64,000 nucleotides of DNA from Salinibacterium sp. SWN248 (lineage in GTDB: Bacteria; Actinomycetota; Actinomycetes; Actinomycetales; Microbacteriaceae). Positions 18,089 through 26,365 of this stretch are shown here, piece after piece (position 1 is the first letter of the stretch; every line of letters begins with the position of its first letter). Location of the stretch: the NCBI RefSeq assembly GCF_015864575.1, contig NZ_JADYWW010000001.1, positions 1,635,719-1,699,718 on the forward strand, written 5' to 3'. A model generated the notes under the pieces. The model saw only the letters and a program-made list of their open reading frames with translations. It searched no databases and had not been told where the DNA came from. Made by a program: the position numbers and the translations under genes.

Positions 18089-19342
18089 GTGAGGCACGCC
18101 GCGCTAGGGCGGCTGCGAGACGGAGGTTTAGGGATGCGGGCACGGGATCGCTTGCGCATAGTCGCCGGAATCGCCGGCGGGGTTGCTATCGGGGCGGCCG
18201 CAATCGCCGCGATCGGAGTAGCGGTCGGTGCCGCGCTTTCAGTCTTTGTAGCGCGTCGTGTGGTGACGCCGCCGGGCCGAGCCGACAGTAACTTGCGAAT
18301 TCTCGCTGTGGGGGAGTCCACGATCGTCTTGTCGTCGGCAGAGGAGAGCAGAGCCCCCGGTCGATTCAGCCTGTGGTTCGCCGACGAAACCGGATTCGCA
18401 CGCATCGGGCCCGTGGTTTCGCAGGGCGCGCAGTGGGTTGCGCGGGAACTCATCGACGTTGAAACCGGTGTTCCGCATCCGGGAGACAACGCGCGCACGA
18501 GCGGATGGTTTTATCTGACGCCGGCTGGGCTGGGGCTTGAGTTCTCTGAGGTGCTGATTCGCACAGAGCTCGGCTTCGCGCCCGCGTGGTTGATACCCGC
18601 GGATTCGCCGAGCGCCACGTGGGCAATCCACATTCATGGTCGAGGAGTGCAGCGGCCAGAGACAGTGCGCGCGCTAGGTGAGTTTCACGATGCTGGGATC
18701 ACTTCGCTGTCAATTTCGTATCGGAACGACACGGAAGCGCCCGATTCGGCAGATGGCCGGTATGGCTTAGGTTCTACCGAATATCGCGATGTTGACGCCG
18801 CGATCGCCTACGCACGCTCCGCTGGTGCCGAGCGCATTATTCTCATGGGCTGGTCAATGGGTGGAGCGACTGCGCTTCACACGCTGATCCGATCTCGCTA
18901 TCGAGACATGATCATGGGGCTGGTGCTCGACTCGCCTGTCATCGCCTGGGGTCCGACGCTCGCGCTGCACGGCGACTTGAACCGCATCCCGTCGTTGATT
19001 CCTCGTGCTGCAGTAGCTGTACTGGGGAGCGACCAAGCCCAGTTTCTCGTGGGAACGGAAAACCCGCTCGACTTCGCCACGCTGAACTTCGTCGACCGCG
19101 CTCACGAGCTGGATCGCCCTATTCTGCTTATGCACAGCGAAGACGATGGCTACGTTCCCGTCGAACCCTCTCGAGCGTTGGCCGAGGCCCGACCTGACAT
19201 TGTCACCTACGAGGAGTTTGACACCGCAGGTCACACGCGATTGTGGAACTATGACAGCGAACGCTGGCTATTGGCCATCCGCTCGTGGCTCGCAATCCAA
19301 CGGGGTGTGGATGCTGCCGATGAAGAGTCCGACGTTGCCTAG
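18089..19342 (+). CDS. Membrane-anchored alpha/beta hydrolase
   Basis: A 417-aa serine hydrolase of unknown substrate. A glycine/alanine-rich hydrophobic helix (about residues 23-57) anchors it, and the rest probably lies outside the membrane. The catalytic triad can be assigned: Ser256 in GWSMGG, Asp352/353 in MHSEDDGYVP and His382 in AGHTRLW. The oxyanion segment is HIHGRG (about 181). GTG 18089 has AGGAGA about 10 nt upstream. The central insertion between the anchor and the hydrolase core (about 60-165) has no recognisable domain. Related to dienelactone/prolyl-oligopeptidase-like hydrolases by fold only. Confidence 0.85.
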   Translation: MRHAALGRLRDGGLGMRARDRLRIVAGIAGGVAIGAAAIAAIGVAVGAALSVFVARRVVTPPGRADSNLRILAVGESTIVLSSAEESRAPGRFSLWFADETGFARIGPVVSQGAQWVARELIDVETGVPHPGDNARTSGWFYLTPAGLGLEFSEVLIRTELGFAPAWLIPADSPSATWAIHIHGRGVQRPETVRALGEFHDAGITSLSISYRNDTEAPDSADGRYGLGSTEYRDVDAAIAYARSAGAERIILMGWSMGGATALHTLIRSRYRDMIMGLVLDSPVIAWGPTLALHGDLNRIPSLIPRAAVAVLGSDQAQFLVGTENPLDFATLNFVDRAHELDRPILLMHSEDDGYVPVEPSRALAEARPDIVTYEEFDTAGHTRLWNYDSERWLLAIRSWLAIQRGVDAADEESDVA

Positions 19343-19401
19343 AGCTCATGGCGAGCGCCGCTACACATTCACCGGCGGCACGCCAGAGCCAAAATCGGGG
19401 G

Positions 19402-19839
19402 TTACGCGACGCTCTTGAACCGGATCTGTCGCTTTGCTCGTGCCAGCATGCCCGTCATTCCGCGCAGCCGTAGTGGGCTCACAGCTTTAGCTAGACCCAG
19501 CGACTGGGGGTAGTCGTCGGAGAGTTCTAGTACCTCTTTGCTACTGAGGCCCGACAATCCTTGCGCCAAGATCGAAGCGAAGCCCCGAGTGGTCGGCGCC
19601 TCTGGTGGTGCCGTCGCGAACATGTGTACGACGTCGTTTTCAACCTCGATGAAGATGAAAACGGGGGACTGGCACTCCTCGACCCGTTCGAACAAATCGG
19701 GGTGGTCGCGGTACCGGTCTGGCAACTCCGGAAGCTCGTTCGCGAACTCCAGCAGGAGCTGCAGCCGATCCCGTAGTTCAAGCCCCAGAAAGTCGTCACG
19801 AATTTCGGCCAACTGGGATGGGATCTGCTGCTCACTCAC
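19402..19839 (-). CDS. sufE: SufE family Fe-S assembly protein
   Basis: A 145-aa SufE-type sulfur acceptor. In this family a cysteine takes persulfide sulfur from a SufS-type desulfurase and passes it to the Fe-S scaffold. The acceptor is Cys56 in VEECQSPVFI; the motif ECQ in place of GCQ is common in actinobacterial members. The C-terminal helix LGLAKAVSPLRLRGMTGM fits the family. GTG start at 19839, 9 bp after the stop of the sulfurtransferase gene, so the two are probably linked in sulfur transfer. No other suf genes are in the window. Confidence 0.9.
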   Translation of the reverse strand: MSEQQIPSQLAEIRDDFLGLELRDRLQLLLEFANELPELPDRYRDHPDLFERVEECQSPVFIFIEVENDVVHMFATAPPEAPTTRGFASILAQGLSGLSSKEVLELSDDYPQSLGLAKAVSPLRLRGMTGMLARAKRQIRFKSVA

Positions 19840-19845
19840 CGCTTT

Positions 19846-19851
19846 AGTCTA
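19846..19851 (-). promoter_or_regulatory. -10-like TAGACT overlapping the sseA stop codon
   Basis: On the minus strand TAGACT is followed by 6 nt and the sufE GTG. Its TAG is the stop codon of the upstream sulfurtransferase gene. No Shine-Dalgarno lies between. It may give sufE its own leaderless transcript besides read-through. Confidence 0.35.
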
Positions 19852-20748
19852 ACGGGACGGAACGTCGCCGGGTTCAGTGCCGACCGTGATCGGTACAGCA
19901 ACCAAGGAGCCCCACTCGGTCCACGAACCGTCGTAGTTGCGCACGTTCTCGAAGCCCATCAGGTAGTTCAGAACGAACCAGGTGTGGCTCGAACGCTCGC
20001 CGATGCGGCAATAGGCCACTACTTGGTCGCCATTTTTGAGACCAGCGCCCTCACGATAGATCGCGTTGAGCTCATCGAGTGGACGGAAAGTTCCGTCTTC
20101 TGCAACTGCCTTTGACCACGGCACGCTCTGCGCGCTCGGGATGTGACCGGCACGCAGGGCGCCTTCTTCAGGATACGCGGGAGCGCTTGTGCGTTCGCCG
20201 CTGTACTCCTCGGGGGAGCGGACATCGATCAGTGGGTTTCCCAAGTGGGTCAGGACGTCGTCGCGGAACGCACGAATAACTGAGTCATCGCGCTCGATGA
20301 TGGGGTACTCGGTGGGCGTCGGAGTGGGAACTTCGAGGGTGTATTCACGGCCATCCGCTTCCCACTTGGCGCGGCCGCCATCCATGAGGCGTACGTCTTC
20401 GTGGCCGAACAAGGTGAAGACCCAGAGAGCGTAGGCCGCCCACCAGTTGGTCTTGTCGCCATAAATCACCACAGTCGTGTCGCGCGCAATCCCGCTGCGC
20501 GACATGAGCTCGGCAAACTCTTCTCCATTGATGTAATCGCGGGTCACCGGGTCATTGAGGTCGGTGTGCCAGTCGATCTTGACGGCAGTGCGAATGTGCC
20601 CGGTTTCGTAGAGCAGTACGTCTTCGTCGGACTCGACGACAACGAGCCCTGGCTTGCCGAGTCGTTCTTCAAGCCAGTCTGCGGTGACCAATCGTTCCGG
20701 GTGTGAAAACTCGGAAAAGTGGGGGGCTGGGTCGCGTTCGATAGTCAT
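19849..20748 (-). CDS. sseA: Thiosulfate/3-mercaptopyruvate sulfurtransferase (tandem rhodanese)
   Basis: A 299-aa protein with two rhodanese domains (about 15-140 and 160-290). It transfers sulfane sulfur from thiosulfate or mercaptopyruvate to a thiol acceptor. The catalytic cysteine is Cys247 in [12 protein letters not shown]; the CRIGERS loop resembles thiosulfate sulfurtransferases more than the CGSGVT loop of mercaptopyruvate enzymes. The N-terminal domain lacks the cysteine, as usual. ATG 20748 follows GGAGGTAG. It lies directly upstream of sufE. Confidence 0.92.
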   Translation of the reverse strand: MTIERDPAPHFSEFSHPERLVTADWLEERLGKPGLVVVESDEDVLLYETGHIRTAVKIDWHTDLNDPVTRDYINGEEFAELMSRSGIARDTTVVIYGDKTNWWAAYALWVFTLFGHEDVRLMDGGRAKWEADGREYTLEVPTPTPTEYPIIERDDSVIRAFRDDVLTHLGNPLIDVRSPEEYSGERTSAPAYPEEGALRAGHIPSAQSVPWSKAVAEDGTFRPLDELNAIYREGAGLKNGDQVVAYCRIGERSSHTWFVLNYLMGFENVRNYDGSWTEWGSLVAVPITVGTEPGDVPSR

Positions 20749-20886
20749 AGCTACCTCCGATTGTTGGTGAAAAAATTGGCGCGGGCTTCAAACTAAGCTT
20801 GACGGGTCCCTTGCCCAAGAAATTACGCATTCGCCGCTGAGTTCACCGCGTTGCCGTAAGACTGCGAAAAATAACCGAGGCTGAGA

Positions 20887-21897
20887 ATGAGCGCTACTGC
20901 GCCTACGACTCCTGAGCGTCTAGTCGATCGTATCCCGTCGTTGACCGGAGCGCAGATGCTTGCCGAACTTGTGCCTCCGCGCCAGTTCACCGGCGCGACT
21001 TTGGAGTCGTACCGCCCCGACCGGGACTACCCGTCACAGGGTGCTGCCGTAGCAGCAATGCGCCACTTTCTCACTAGTGCGCAGAAGGCCAAGCTCTTCT
21101 CTCGCAAGAAGGCGCCGGTGGCGAAGCCGGGCGTGTACCTCGATGGCGGATTTGGCGTTGGCAAGACTCATTTGTTGGCTGCGCTGTGGCACCAGACCGC
21201 TGGCCGCAAGTACTTCGGAACCTTCATCGAATACACCGCTCTCGTTGGCGCGGTCGGCTACGCGCCTGCAGTGCAACTCCTCAAGGGTGCGACTCTTGTC
21301 TGCATCGATGAGTTCGAGCTTGACGATCCCGGCGACACCCGCCTTATTTCGCGGCTGCTCTCGGAACTGGTCGCATCGGGAACAAAAATCGCGGCGACAT
21401 CAAACACTCCTCCCAACGCCTTGGGAGAGGGCAGATTCGCCGCCCAAGACTTTTTGCGAGAGATCGACTCTCTCTCTGCCAAATTCGAAACGATCCGAAT
21501 TGATGGTCTCGATTACCGCCGACGTGACACCGGTGCACATGCGATTGCGGTGGATGATGCGGCCGCCGCAATTTCCGCTGTGCAGGGGGTTGTAACCCTC
21601 GACTCCTTCGACGGAGTGCTCAAGCACTTGGCGGGCGTGCATCCTTCGCGTTACGTCAAACTCATCGAAGGTATCGACGCGATTGCCTTGACCGGTGTGC
21701 ACGAGTTCACCAACCAGACAGATGCACTGCGATTTGTGGCTTTTGTTGATCGGCTCTACGACGCCCAGATCCCGGTCTACGCCGAGGGCACTCCGCTCGA
21801 TGCGGTATTCCCTGACGACATGCTTGATGGGGGATACAGCAAGAAGTATCTCCGAGCAGTTTCCCGCCTCATCGCCCTCACCTCTAACAACGCCTAG
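20887..21897 (+). CDS. zapE: Cell division protein ZapE (AFG1-like ATPase)
   Basis: A 336-aa P-loop ATPase of the AFG1/ZapE family. In proteobacteria ZapE acts at the division ring; in Actinobacteria the role is inferred by homology. Walker A is GGFGVGKTHLLAALWH and Walker B VCIDEFELDDPGDT, followed by sensor segment AATSNTPPNALGEGRF and the C-terminal FVDRLYDAQIPVYAEG that marks the family. ATG 20887 has GAGG 7 nt upstream. It is divergent from sseA across a 138-bp gap, within which I cannot place a convincing -35/-10 pair. Confidence 0.93.
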   Translation: MSATAPTTPERLVDRIPSLTGAQMLAELVPPRQFTGATLESYRPDRDYPSQGAAVAAMRHFLTSAQKAKLFSRKKAPVAKPGVYLDGGFGVGKTHLLAALWHQTAGRKYFGTFIEYTALVGAVGYAPAVQLLKGATLVCIDEFELDDPGDTRLISRLLSELVASGTKIAATSNTPPNALGEGRFAAQDFLREIDSLSAKFETIRIDGLDYRRRDTGAHAIAVDDAAAAISAVQGVVTLDSFDGVLKHLAGVHPSRYVKLIEGIDAIALTGVHEFTNQTDALRFVAFVDRLYDAQIPVYAEGTPLDAVFPDDMLDGGYSKKYLRAVSRLIALTSNNA

Positions 21898-21985
21898 TAC
21901 GATTCGCAGTACTGGCTAGGCGCTCGGTGATCCGGGCAGTGTCCGGGGTGTCTGAGCGGGATCTAGAGGGCTGGGGAGGCTGACG

Positions 21986-23065
21986 TTGGTGGGAGACCTG
22001 GCGGCGGCAACTATCGGCGTGGTCGCGCTCGTCACGCTGCTGTTCTCCTTACTCGTGCTTTACTCGAGCACGCTGCCGGCTGTGAAGTGGCGGAGGCTCG
22101 TTCTGGAGTCCCTCGCTTGCGCGGTTCCAGGGGCTCTGGCCTGGGCATTGATCGTGCCCGCAATGGGGCTGAGCCTGCGTTTTGTCATGATGCCGTCGCT
22201 GGGCGCTCTCGGCGCTGTGTGTTGTCTTCTGGTGACACTCGTGTCCCGAAGCTCAGGGGCGTCACTCGTTCGAAGTATCGCGTATAGCTGTGTGTGGGCA
22301 GTCGGCGTCTATGTGCCCATCGCCGTGCGAACGTTTGAGCCCTTCGGGACGACGACGCCGTTGGGGCTGAACCCCATCGACCACGGCGGTGCGCTCGTCA
22401 TGAGTGTTGCGGTTGGGGCGAGCATGCTCGCGGTGCTGGTGGTAGAACGTCACTCGCTCATCAGGGGCGCCCGAATGACGCTCCCGGCGCCAGTCGGGGT
22501 CATCGCCCTCGTCGGAGTTGTCCTGTCGTGGCTGCTGTGGCTCGTAGGGGCCGAATTTGCCCTCGACGACGTTGTAGGCCTCATCCTCACAAACGGAGCC
22601 GTGAGCGCGGTATTTGGCGTGATCGGCTGGGTAACGGTGCAGCTGATCAACCACGGAGTGGTTGGGCTGAAGTCACTCGCCGGTGGCGGTGTAAGCGGCT
22701 TGATCGCCGTTACCGCAGGTGCGCCGCTGTTCACTCCGGTATCCGCAGCAGTTGCGGGGTTGATCGCCGGTGCCGTGGCCTGTGCCTTTACCGTTCGAAA
22801 AGGATCACCCCTGGGCAATCAGCTTCGCTTTCTCGTCAATGCCCATTTGATGGGCGGGAGCATCGGAGTGGTTTCGCTCGGCGTTCTCGCGACCGGGTCG
22901 GGATTCTTATTCACCGGTCAGACCTACATCGTCGAGCAGCAGTTTTTGAGCGTTGTTGCCACAGCAAGCTATGCGTTCGTGGTGTCGTCAGTCTTCTGGT
23001 GGCTGCTCGGAAGGATCAGGAGCGTTGTTGAGGGCCCCCGGCCGCGCATCCTCTCCTCGCACTGA
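21986..23065 (+). CDS. Divergent ammonium-transporter-like membrane protein
   Basis: A protein of about 359 aa with roughly ten hydrophobic helices. Segments align with Amt/Rh proteins: IDHGGALVMSVAVGASM (132-148) with the DFAGG-VHINAG helix, LAGGGVSGLIAVTAGAP (231-247) with the GAVAGLVAITP helix, and NAHLMGGSIGVVSLGV (285-300) with the second pore-histidine helix. The second pore histidine is kept as His287, but the first is Ser140. It is shorter than typical Amt proteins (about 400-450 aa), and I see no GlnK gene nearby. The start is TTG 21986 or GTG 21989; GGGGAGG lies 6-9 nt upstream. The 3' end overlaps the EI24 gene by 78 bp. Transport activity is uncertain. Confidence 0.7.
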   Translation: MVGDLAAATIGVVALVTLLFSLLVLYSSTLPAVKWRRLVLESLACAVPGALAWALIVPAMGLSLRFVMMPSLGALGAVCCLLVTLVSRSSGASLVRSIAYSCVWAVGVYVPIAVRTFEPFGTTTPLGLNPIDHGGALVMSVAVGASMLAVLVVERHSLIRGARMTLPAPVGVIALVGVVLSWLLWLVGAEFALDDVVGLILTNGAVSAVFGVIGWVTVQLINHGVVGLKSLAGGGVSGLIAVTAGAPLFTPVSAAVAGLIAGAVACAFTVRKGSPLGNQLRFLVNAHLMGGSIGVVSLGVLATGSGFLFTGQTYIVEQQFLSVVATASYAFVVSSVFWWLLGRIRSVVEGPRPRILSSH

Positions 23066-23818
23066 ACGAGTCAGGAGCGTTGCCCCGGCGAGTGCTGCAG
23101 GCATCGCGACGACCGCGCCGAATGGAATAAGAAATACCAGATAGGTAGCAGCCCCGAACCCGACCGCCCGGGCGCGACTGCCGCGAAGGGCGCGGCGCCG
23201 AGCAGTGAGATGCAATCCACGAGCCTCAAAAGGGATGTTGCCCAGTTCGACGACGAGAAGCCAGCCGCCGAGCAGCGCGCCAGCGGTAGCAGCAACGATG
23301 CTGCCCACCACTGGGATAAAGCCGAGGATGAGAACGAGAATGGCCAACCCGACTGTCGGAATCAGTACGCGAACACCTTCACCGATGCCCCGGCGAAAGT
23401 CCTTCCAAAAACCCAGCGGCTGCTGTGCCGGGGGAGCGCCGTAGACCGCATCCACGTGGGCCGAAATTTTGCGGTAGAACGCATCACCCACCATCAACGT
23501 CGCGGTTGTGTAGGTGTTGACTACGAGCAGGATGCTGGCGAGCACCACCGCCAAGCCCGCGGCGAACTGAGTCGCGCCCTTTGCAAGCTCGCTCCAGTCG
23601 TTGGCGAATGGCGTAATAAATGCGGCCACCGTTTGGATGTTCGCGAACAGAGTCGCGAGCACAGCAATAGCGACCACACCAACAATTGCGGCTGGAACCA
23701 TTCCCAGGACCATGAGGCGAGGCGCACTAATCCATGTCCGAAAACCTCGAAACAAAAAACTCGCACCAACGAAGAACTCGCGGATGGCCGACGGGCGTTT
23801 CGGCGAAAGCGTAGTCAT
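22988..23818 (-). CDS. EI24 domain membrane protein
   Basis: A 276-aa membrane protein of the EI24/CysZ-like family. Some relatives are sulfate permeases; the role of this one is unknown. It has a conserved N-terminus (GASFLFRGFRTWISAPRLM), about four long hydrophobic segments, VGDAFYRKI after the second, and the GFIPVVGSIVAATAGALLGGWLL hairpin-forming region (about 167-189). ATG 23818 has a -10-like TAGCCT 7 nt upstream and no ribosome binding site. The C-terminal tail overlaps the Amt-like gene by 78 bp on the opposite strand. Confidence 0.85.
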   Translation of the reverse strand: MTTLSPKRPSAIREFFVGASFLFRGFRTWISAPRLMVLGMVPAAIVGVVAIAVLATLFANIQTVAAFITPFANDWSELAKGATQFAAGLAVVLASILLVVNTYTTATLMVGDAFYRKISAHVDAVYGAPPAQQPLGFWKDFRRGIGEGVRVLIPTVGLAILVLILGFIPVVGSIVAATAGALLGGWLLVVELGNIPFEARGLHLTARRRALRGSRARAVGFGAATYLVFLIPFGAVVAMPAALAGATLLTRSVRGEDARPGALNNAPDPSEQPPED

Positions 23819-23825
23819 GTAGCCA

Positions 23826-23831
23826 AGGCTA
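23826..23831 (-). promoter_or_regulatory. -10-like TAGCCT, leaderless spacing, EI24 gene
   Basis: On the minus strand TAGCCT is followed by 7 nt and then the ATG at 23818. No Shine-Dalgarno is visible. Confidence 0.45.
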
Positions 23832-23900
23832 CTTGGCCAAACAGAGTCGACTCTCCCGCGAGAACAGGCTTGTGAGCTGTTCAGACGGTCTAAATTTCAG

Positions 23901-23973
23901 TGGGCGATACCGGACTCGAACCGATGACCTCTTCCGTGTGAGGGAAGCGCGCTACCAACTGCGCCAATCGCCC
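23901..23973 (-). tRNA. tRNA-Val (CAC)
   Basis: A 73-nt cloverleaf on the minus strand. The acceptor stem GGGCGAT pairs with ATCGCCC, discriminator A, CCA not encoded. The anticodon stem CTTCC/GGAAG encloses loop CTCACAC, giving anticodon CAC. The T arm contains GGTTCGAGTCC. Confidence 0.95.
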
Positions 23974-24017
23974 GCAGAGCAATCTTCGCATATCTTGACG
24001 ACACGCTCGCCGCCGAA

Positions 24018-24045
24018 TTGGAAGTTCACGCACTCTTCGTATACA
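24018..24045 (+). promoter_or_regulatory. Likely promoter of the tRNA Gly-Cys-Val cluster
   Basis: TTGGAA at 24018-24023 and TATACA at 24040-24045 are spaced by 16 bp. They lie about 44 bp before the tRNA-Gly gene, as expected for a sigma-70-type promoter driving the cluster. Confidence 0.5.
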
Positions 24046-24088
24046 GTCATCTAGCACGCGAAAACGGGTAACCGAATAGCTTGTAAAT

Positions 24089-24160
24089 GCGGATGTGGCG
24101 CAGTGGTAGCGCATAACCTTGCCAAGGTTAGGGTCGCGAGTTCGAATCTCGTCATCCGCT
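24089..24160 (+). tRNA. tRNA-Gly (GCC)
   Basis: A 72-nt cloverleaf. The acceptor stem GCGGATG pairs with CATCCGC, discriminator T. The anticodon loop TTGCCAA gives GCC. The T arm contains AGTTCGAATCT. CCA is not encoded. Confidence 0.95.
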
Positions 24161-24166
24161 CAAGTG

Positions 24167-24194
24167 GGAAGTGTCAGCCTCGCTGGCACTTTCC
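24167..24194 (+). other. Spacer hairpin between tRNA-Gly and tRNA-Cys
   Basis: GGAAGTGTCAGC and GCTGGCACTTTCC pair over about 12 bp with one bulge and one G-U, around a 3-nt loop. There is no T-tract, so it is more likely a processing signal or weak attenuator inside the tRNA precursor than a full terminator. Confidence 0.45.
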
Positions 24195-24200
24195 ATGTGC

Positions 24201-24271
24201 GGTGGAGTGGCCGAGAGGCGAGGCAGCGGCCTGCAAAGCCGTATACGCGGGTTCAAATCCCGTCTCCACCT
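24201..24271 (+). tRNA. tRNA-Cys (GCA)
   Basis: A 71-nt cloverleaf. The acceptor stem GGTGGAG pairs with CTCCACC, discriminator T. The anticodon stem CGGC/GCCG encloses loop CTGCAAA with anticodon GCA. The T arm contains GGTTCAAATCC. CCA is not encoded. Confidence 0.95.
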
Positions 24272-24303
24272 CGTAACGAGTGTTTTACGTAACTAAATAG
24301 CAT

Positions 24304-24375
24304 GAGCGATTGGCGCAGCGGTAGCGCGCTTCCCTGACACGGAAGAGGTCGCTGGTTCGATCCCAGTATCGCTCA
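24304..24375 (+). tRNA. tRNA-Val (GAC)
   Basis: A 72-nt cloverleaf. The acceptor stem GAGCGAT pairs with ATCGCTC, discriminator A. The anticodon loop CTGACAC gives GAC. The D and anticodon arms are nearly identical to those of the minus-strand tRNA-Val(CAC), which suggests a common origin. Confidence 0.95.
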
Positions 24376-24380
24376 CAGAT

Positions 24381-24411
24381 GAAGCCCCGGTTCGCCGGGG
24401 CTTCTGCTTTT
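24381..24411 (+). terminator. Terminator of the tRNA cluster
   Basis: A perfect 10-bp stem (GAAGCCCCGG with its complement) with a TTCG tetraloop is followed by TGCTTTT. It lies 6 nt after tRNA-Val(GAC). Confidence 0.9.
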
Positions 24412-24505
24412 AACTCCCTACCGCGCACGTGTGCGAAAGCCAACGGCCCACGCGAAGTCAGCGTGGCTCCCTCCCCGCGGCATGAGAGTGCGCGACGATA
24501 GGGCC

Positions 24506-26365
24506 ATGGGGAAAATCGGGGAACCGTCGCGCCAGAGTGAAGCCTTTGTGAAGCTCCTACTCGACGAAGGACTGGCGACCCGCAGCCAGATTGCTGAAGC
24601 GCGCTCAGTCAAAGCACGCTCCGGCGTTCACATCGACCAAACTCTCGCTAGCCGTGGGCACCTCGACGACGCCACGTTGGTGGATGTGATCTCCCGCGTC
24701 TGGGGCATTGATCGTGCCACCATGTCTGACGTCGATGGTGACTTCGCTCGCCGGTGGAGCGGGCAGCTGTACATTGCCGAAAACTGGATGCCTCTCCGCG
24801 AGCTGCCAGACGGTCGCGCCCTCGTAGCGACCGCTCGGGTTCCGGACGAAGAGCGCAGCGAAAGAATCGCTGATGCGCTCGGGCGAGACGTCGTTTTTGT
24901 GGCGGCGACATCCGCCCAAATCTGGCACACCATTCTTGATGTCTTTGGGCCGCTGATTGCCGATCAGGCCGCGAATGAGTTGTGGAACCGCAATCCGGTG
25001 TTGTCGGCGAGAACTGTTGCGTCCCGCGGCCAGAAGATCGGTTTGCTCATACTGCTTATCGTCTTTGTGATCGCTCTGGTGTTCTGGCCGGTAACAACGG
25101 TGATTACCCTCATCGCTATCACCAGCCTGATATTTCTCGCAGGCACAGCCTTCAAGTTCTTTATTTCCTTGCGCGGAGCGCGGTTCGATCTCGTCGAGCG
25201 GGTGTCCGACAGTGAAGTTGAAGCGCTCAATGACGACGATCTGCCGCGCTACACAGTGCTGGTGCCAGTTTTCAAAGAAGCAAACATCGTCGCCCAGCTG
25301 GTCAGGAACCTAGGGGATATCGATTGGCCGACTAACCGGCTTGAGGTCTTTGTCTTGATCGAGGAATCGGACGATGAAACACGAGCGGCGTTCGAGGCGA
25401 GCTCTCCACCCGATCACTTTCAGATCATCACTATTCCTGCCGGGCACCCGCAGACCAAACCGCGGGCCTGCAACGTTGGTTTGTTCTTCGCAACGGGCGA
25501 CTACCTAGTTATTTTCGATGCAGAAGACACGCCTGAGCCTGACCAGCTCAAAAAGGCCTATATTTCGTTCCAGCGCGGCGGCGAGAAGACGGTGTGCGTT
25601 CAGGCAGCGTTGAACTATTTCAATGCCAGCGAAAACGTGTTGACCCGGATGTTCTCGCTCGAGTATGGCTACTGGTTCGACTACATGTTGTCTGGCCTCG
25701 ATTCGCTCGATTTACCTATCCCGCTTGGCGGCACTTCGAACCATTTCCGCACGGAGGCTCTCAAGAGCCTCGGGGGATGGGACCCGTACAACGTCACCGA
25801 AGACGCCGATTTGGGCATCCGTGCCAGTGCGCTCGGCTATCGCGTCGGTGTCGTGAACTCGGCAACGATGGAAGAGGCCAACAAGTCCATTCCCAACTTC
25901 ATACGGCAGCGCAGTCGGTGGATCAAGGGCTACATGCAGACCACCCTCGTGCATGCGCGTCGGCCGGTGGCACTCATGCGAGAGATCGGGTTCTGGCGAT
26001 TCTGTAGCTTCGTCCTGCTTATCGCCGGCACGCCAGCCACCTTCTTAGGGGTGCTGCCGTTCTACGTGCTCACGGTTCTGTCTCTTGTGCTGCCTACAGA
26101 ACTTGTGGGGCAGTTCTTTCCCGTGTGGTTGCTCTGGGTGTGCTTTCTCAACTTCATCATCGGCAGCTCGATCATGGTGTATTTGTCGATGATGGGGCCC
26201 TATAAACGGGGAACATTCGCCCTTGTTCCCTGGGCGCTGCTGAATCCCTTGTATTGGATTTTGCACTCGATTGCGTCCTACAAGGCCCTCTGGCAGCTCA
26301 TCACGAAACCGCACTACTGGGAGAAGACGGAGCATGGCCTGACAAGCCAGACCAATCATGAGTGA
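24506..26365 (+). CDS. Family 2 glycosyltransferase with MshEN-like N-terminal domain
   Basis: An inner-membrane glycosyltransferase of about 619 aa, likely processive (cellulose-synthase-like). The cytoplasmic N-terminus (about 5-145) resembles the MshEN/T2SSE N-terminal domain, with LLLDEGLATRSQIAEA followed by a second similar repeat near LASRGHLDDATLVDV. Two helices follow (about 178-222). The GT2 catalytic domain carries VPVFKEANI (253-261), FDAEDTPEP (337-345), TEDADLGIR (431-439) and QRSRWIKG (468-475), the D,D,D,QxxRW set of beta-glycan synthases. Several C-terminal helices complete it. The polymer is unknown. The start is uncertain: the frame is open from 24431 and no site has a good ribosome binding site. 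It overlaps the next gene by 8 bp. Confidence 0.85.
   Translation: MGKIGEPSRQSEAFVKLLLDEGLATRSQIAEARSVKARSGVHIDQTLASRGHLDDATLVDVISRVWGIDRATMSDVDGDFARRWSGQLYIAENWMPLRELPDGRALVATARVPDEERSERIADALGRDVVFVAATSAQIWHTILDVFGPLIADQAANELWNRNPVLSARTVASRGQKIGLLILLIVFVIALVFWPVTTVITLIAITSLIFLAGTAFKFFISLRGARFDLVERVSDSEVEALNDDDLPRYTVLVPVFKEANIVAQLVRNLGDIDWPTNRLEVFVLIEESDDETRAAFEASSPPDHFQIITIPAGHPQTKPRACNVGLFFATGDYLVIFDAEDTPEPDQLKKAYISFQRGGEKTVCVQAALNYFNASENVLTRMFSLEYGYWFDYMLSGLDSLDLPIPLGGTSNHFRTEALKSLGGWDPYNVTEDADLGIRASALGYRVGVVNSATMEEANKSIPNFIRQRSRWIKGYMQTTLVHARRPVALMREIGFWRFCSFVLLIAGTPATFLGVLPFYVLTVLSLVLPTELVGQFFPVWLLWVCFLNFIIGSSIMVYLSMMGPYKRGTFALVPWALLNPLYWILHSIASYKALWQLITKPHYWEKTEHGLTSQTNHE

Noticed and set aside
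23901-24411. tRNA cluster as an integration site
   Set aside because: No integrase, no duplicated tRNA 3' end and no change of gene content typical of an island was seen on either side.
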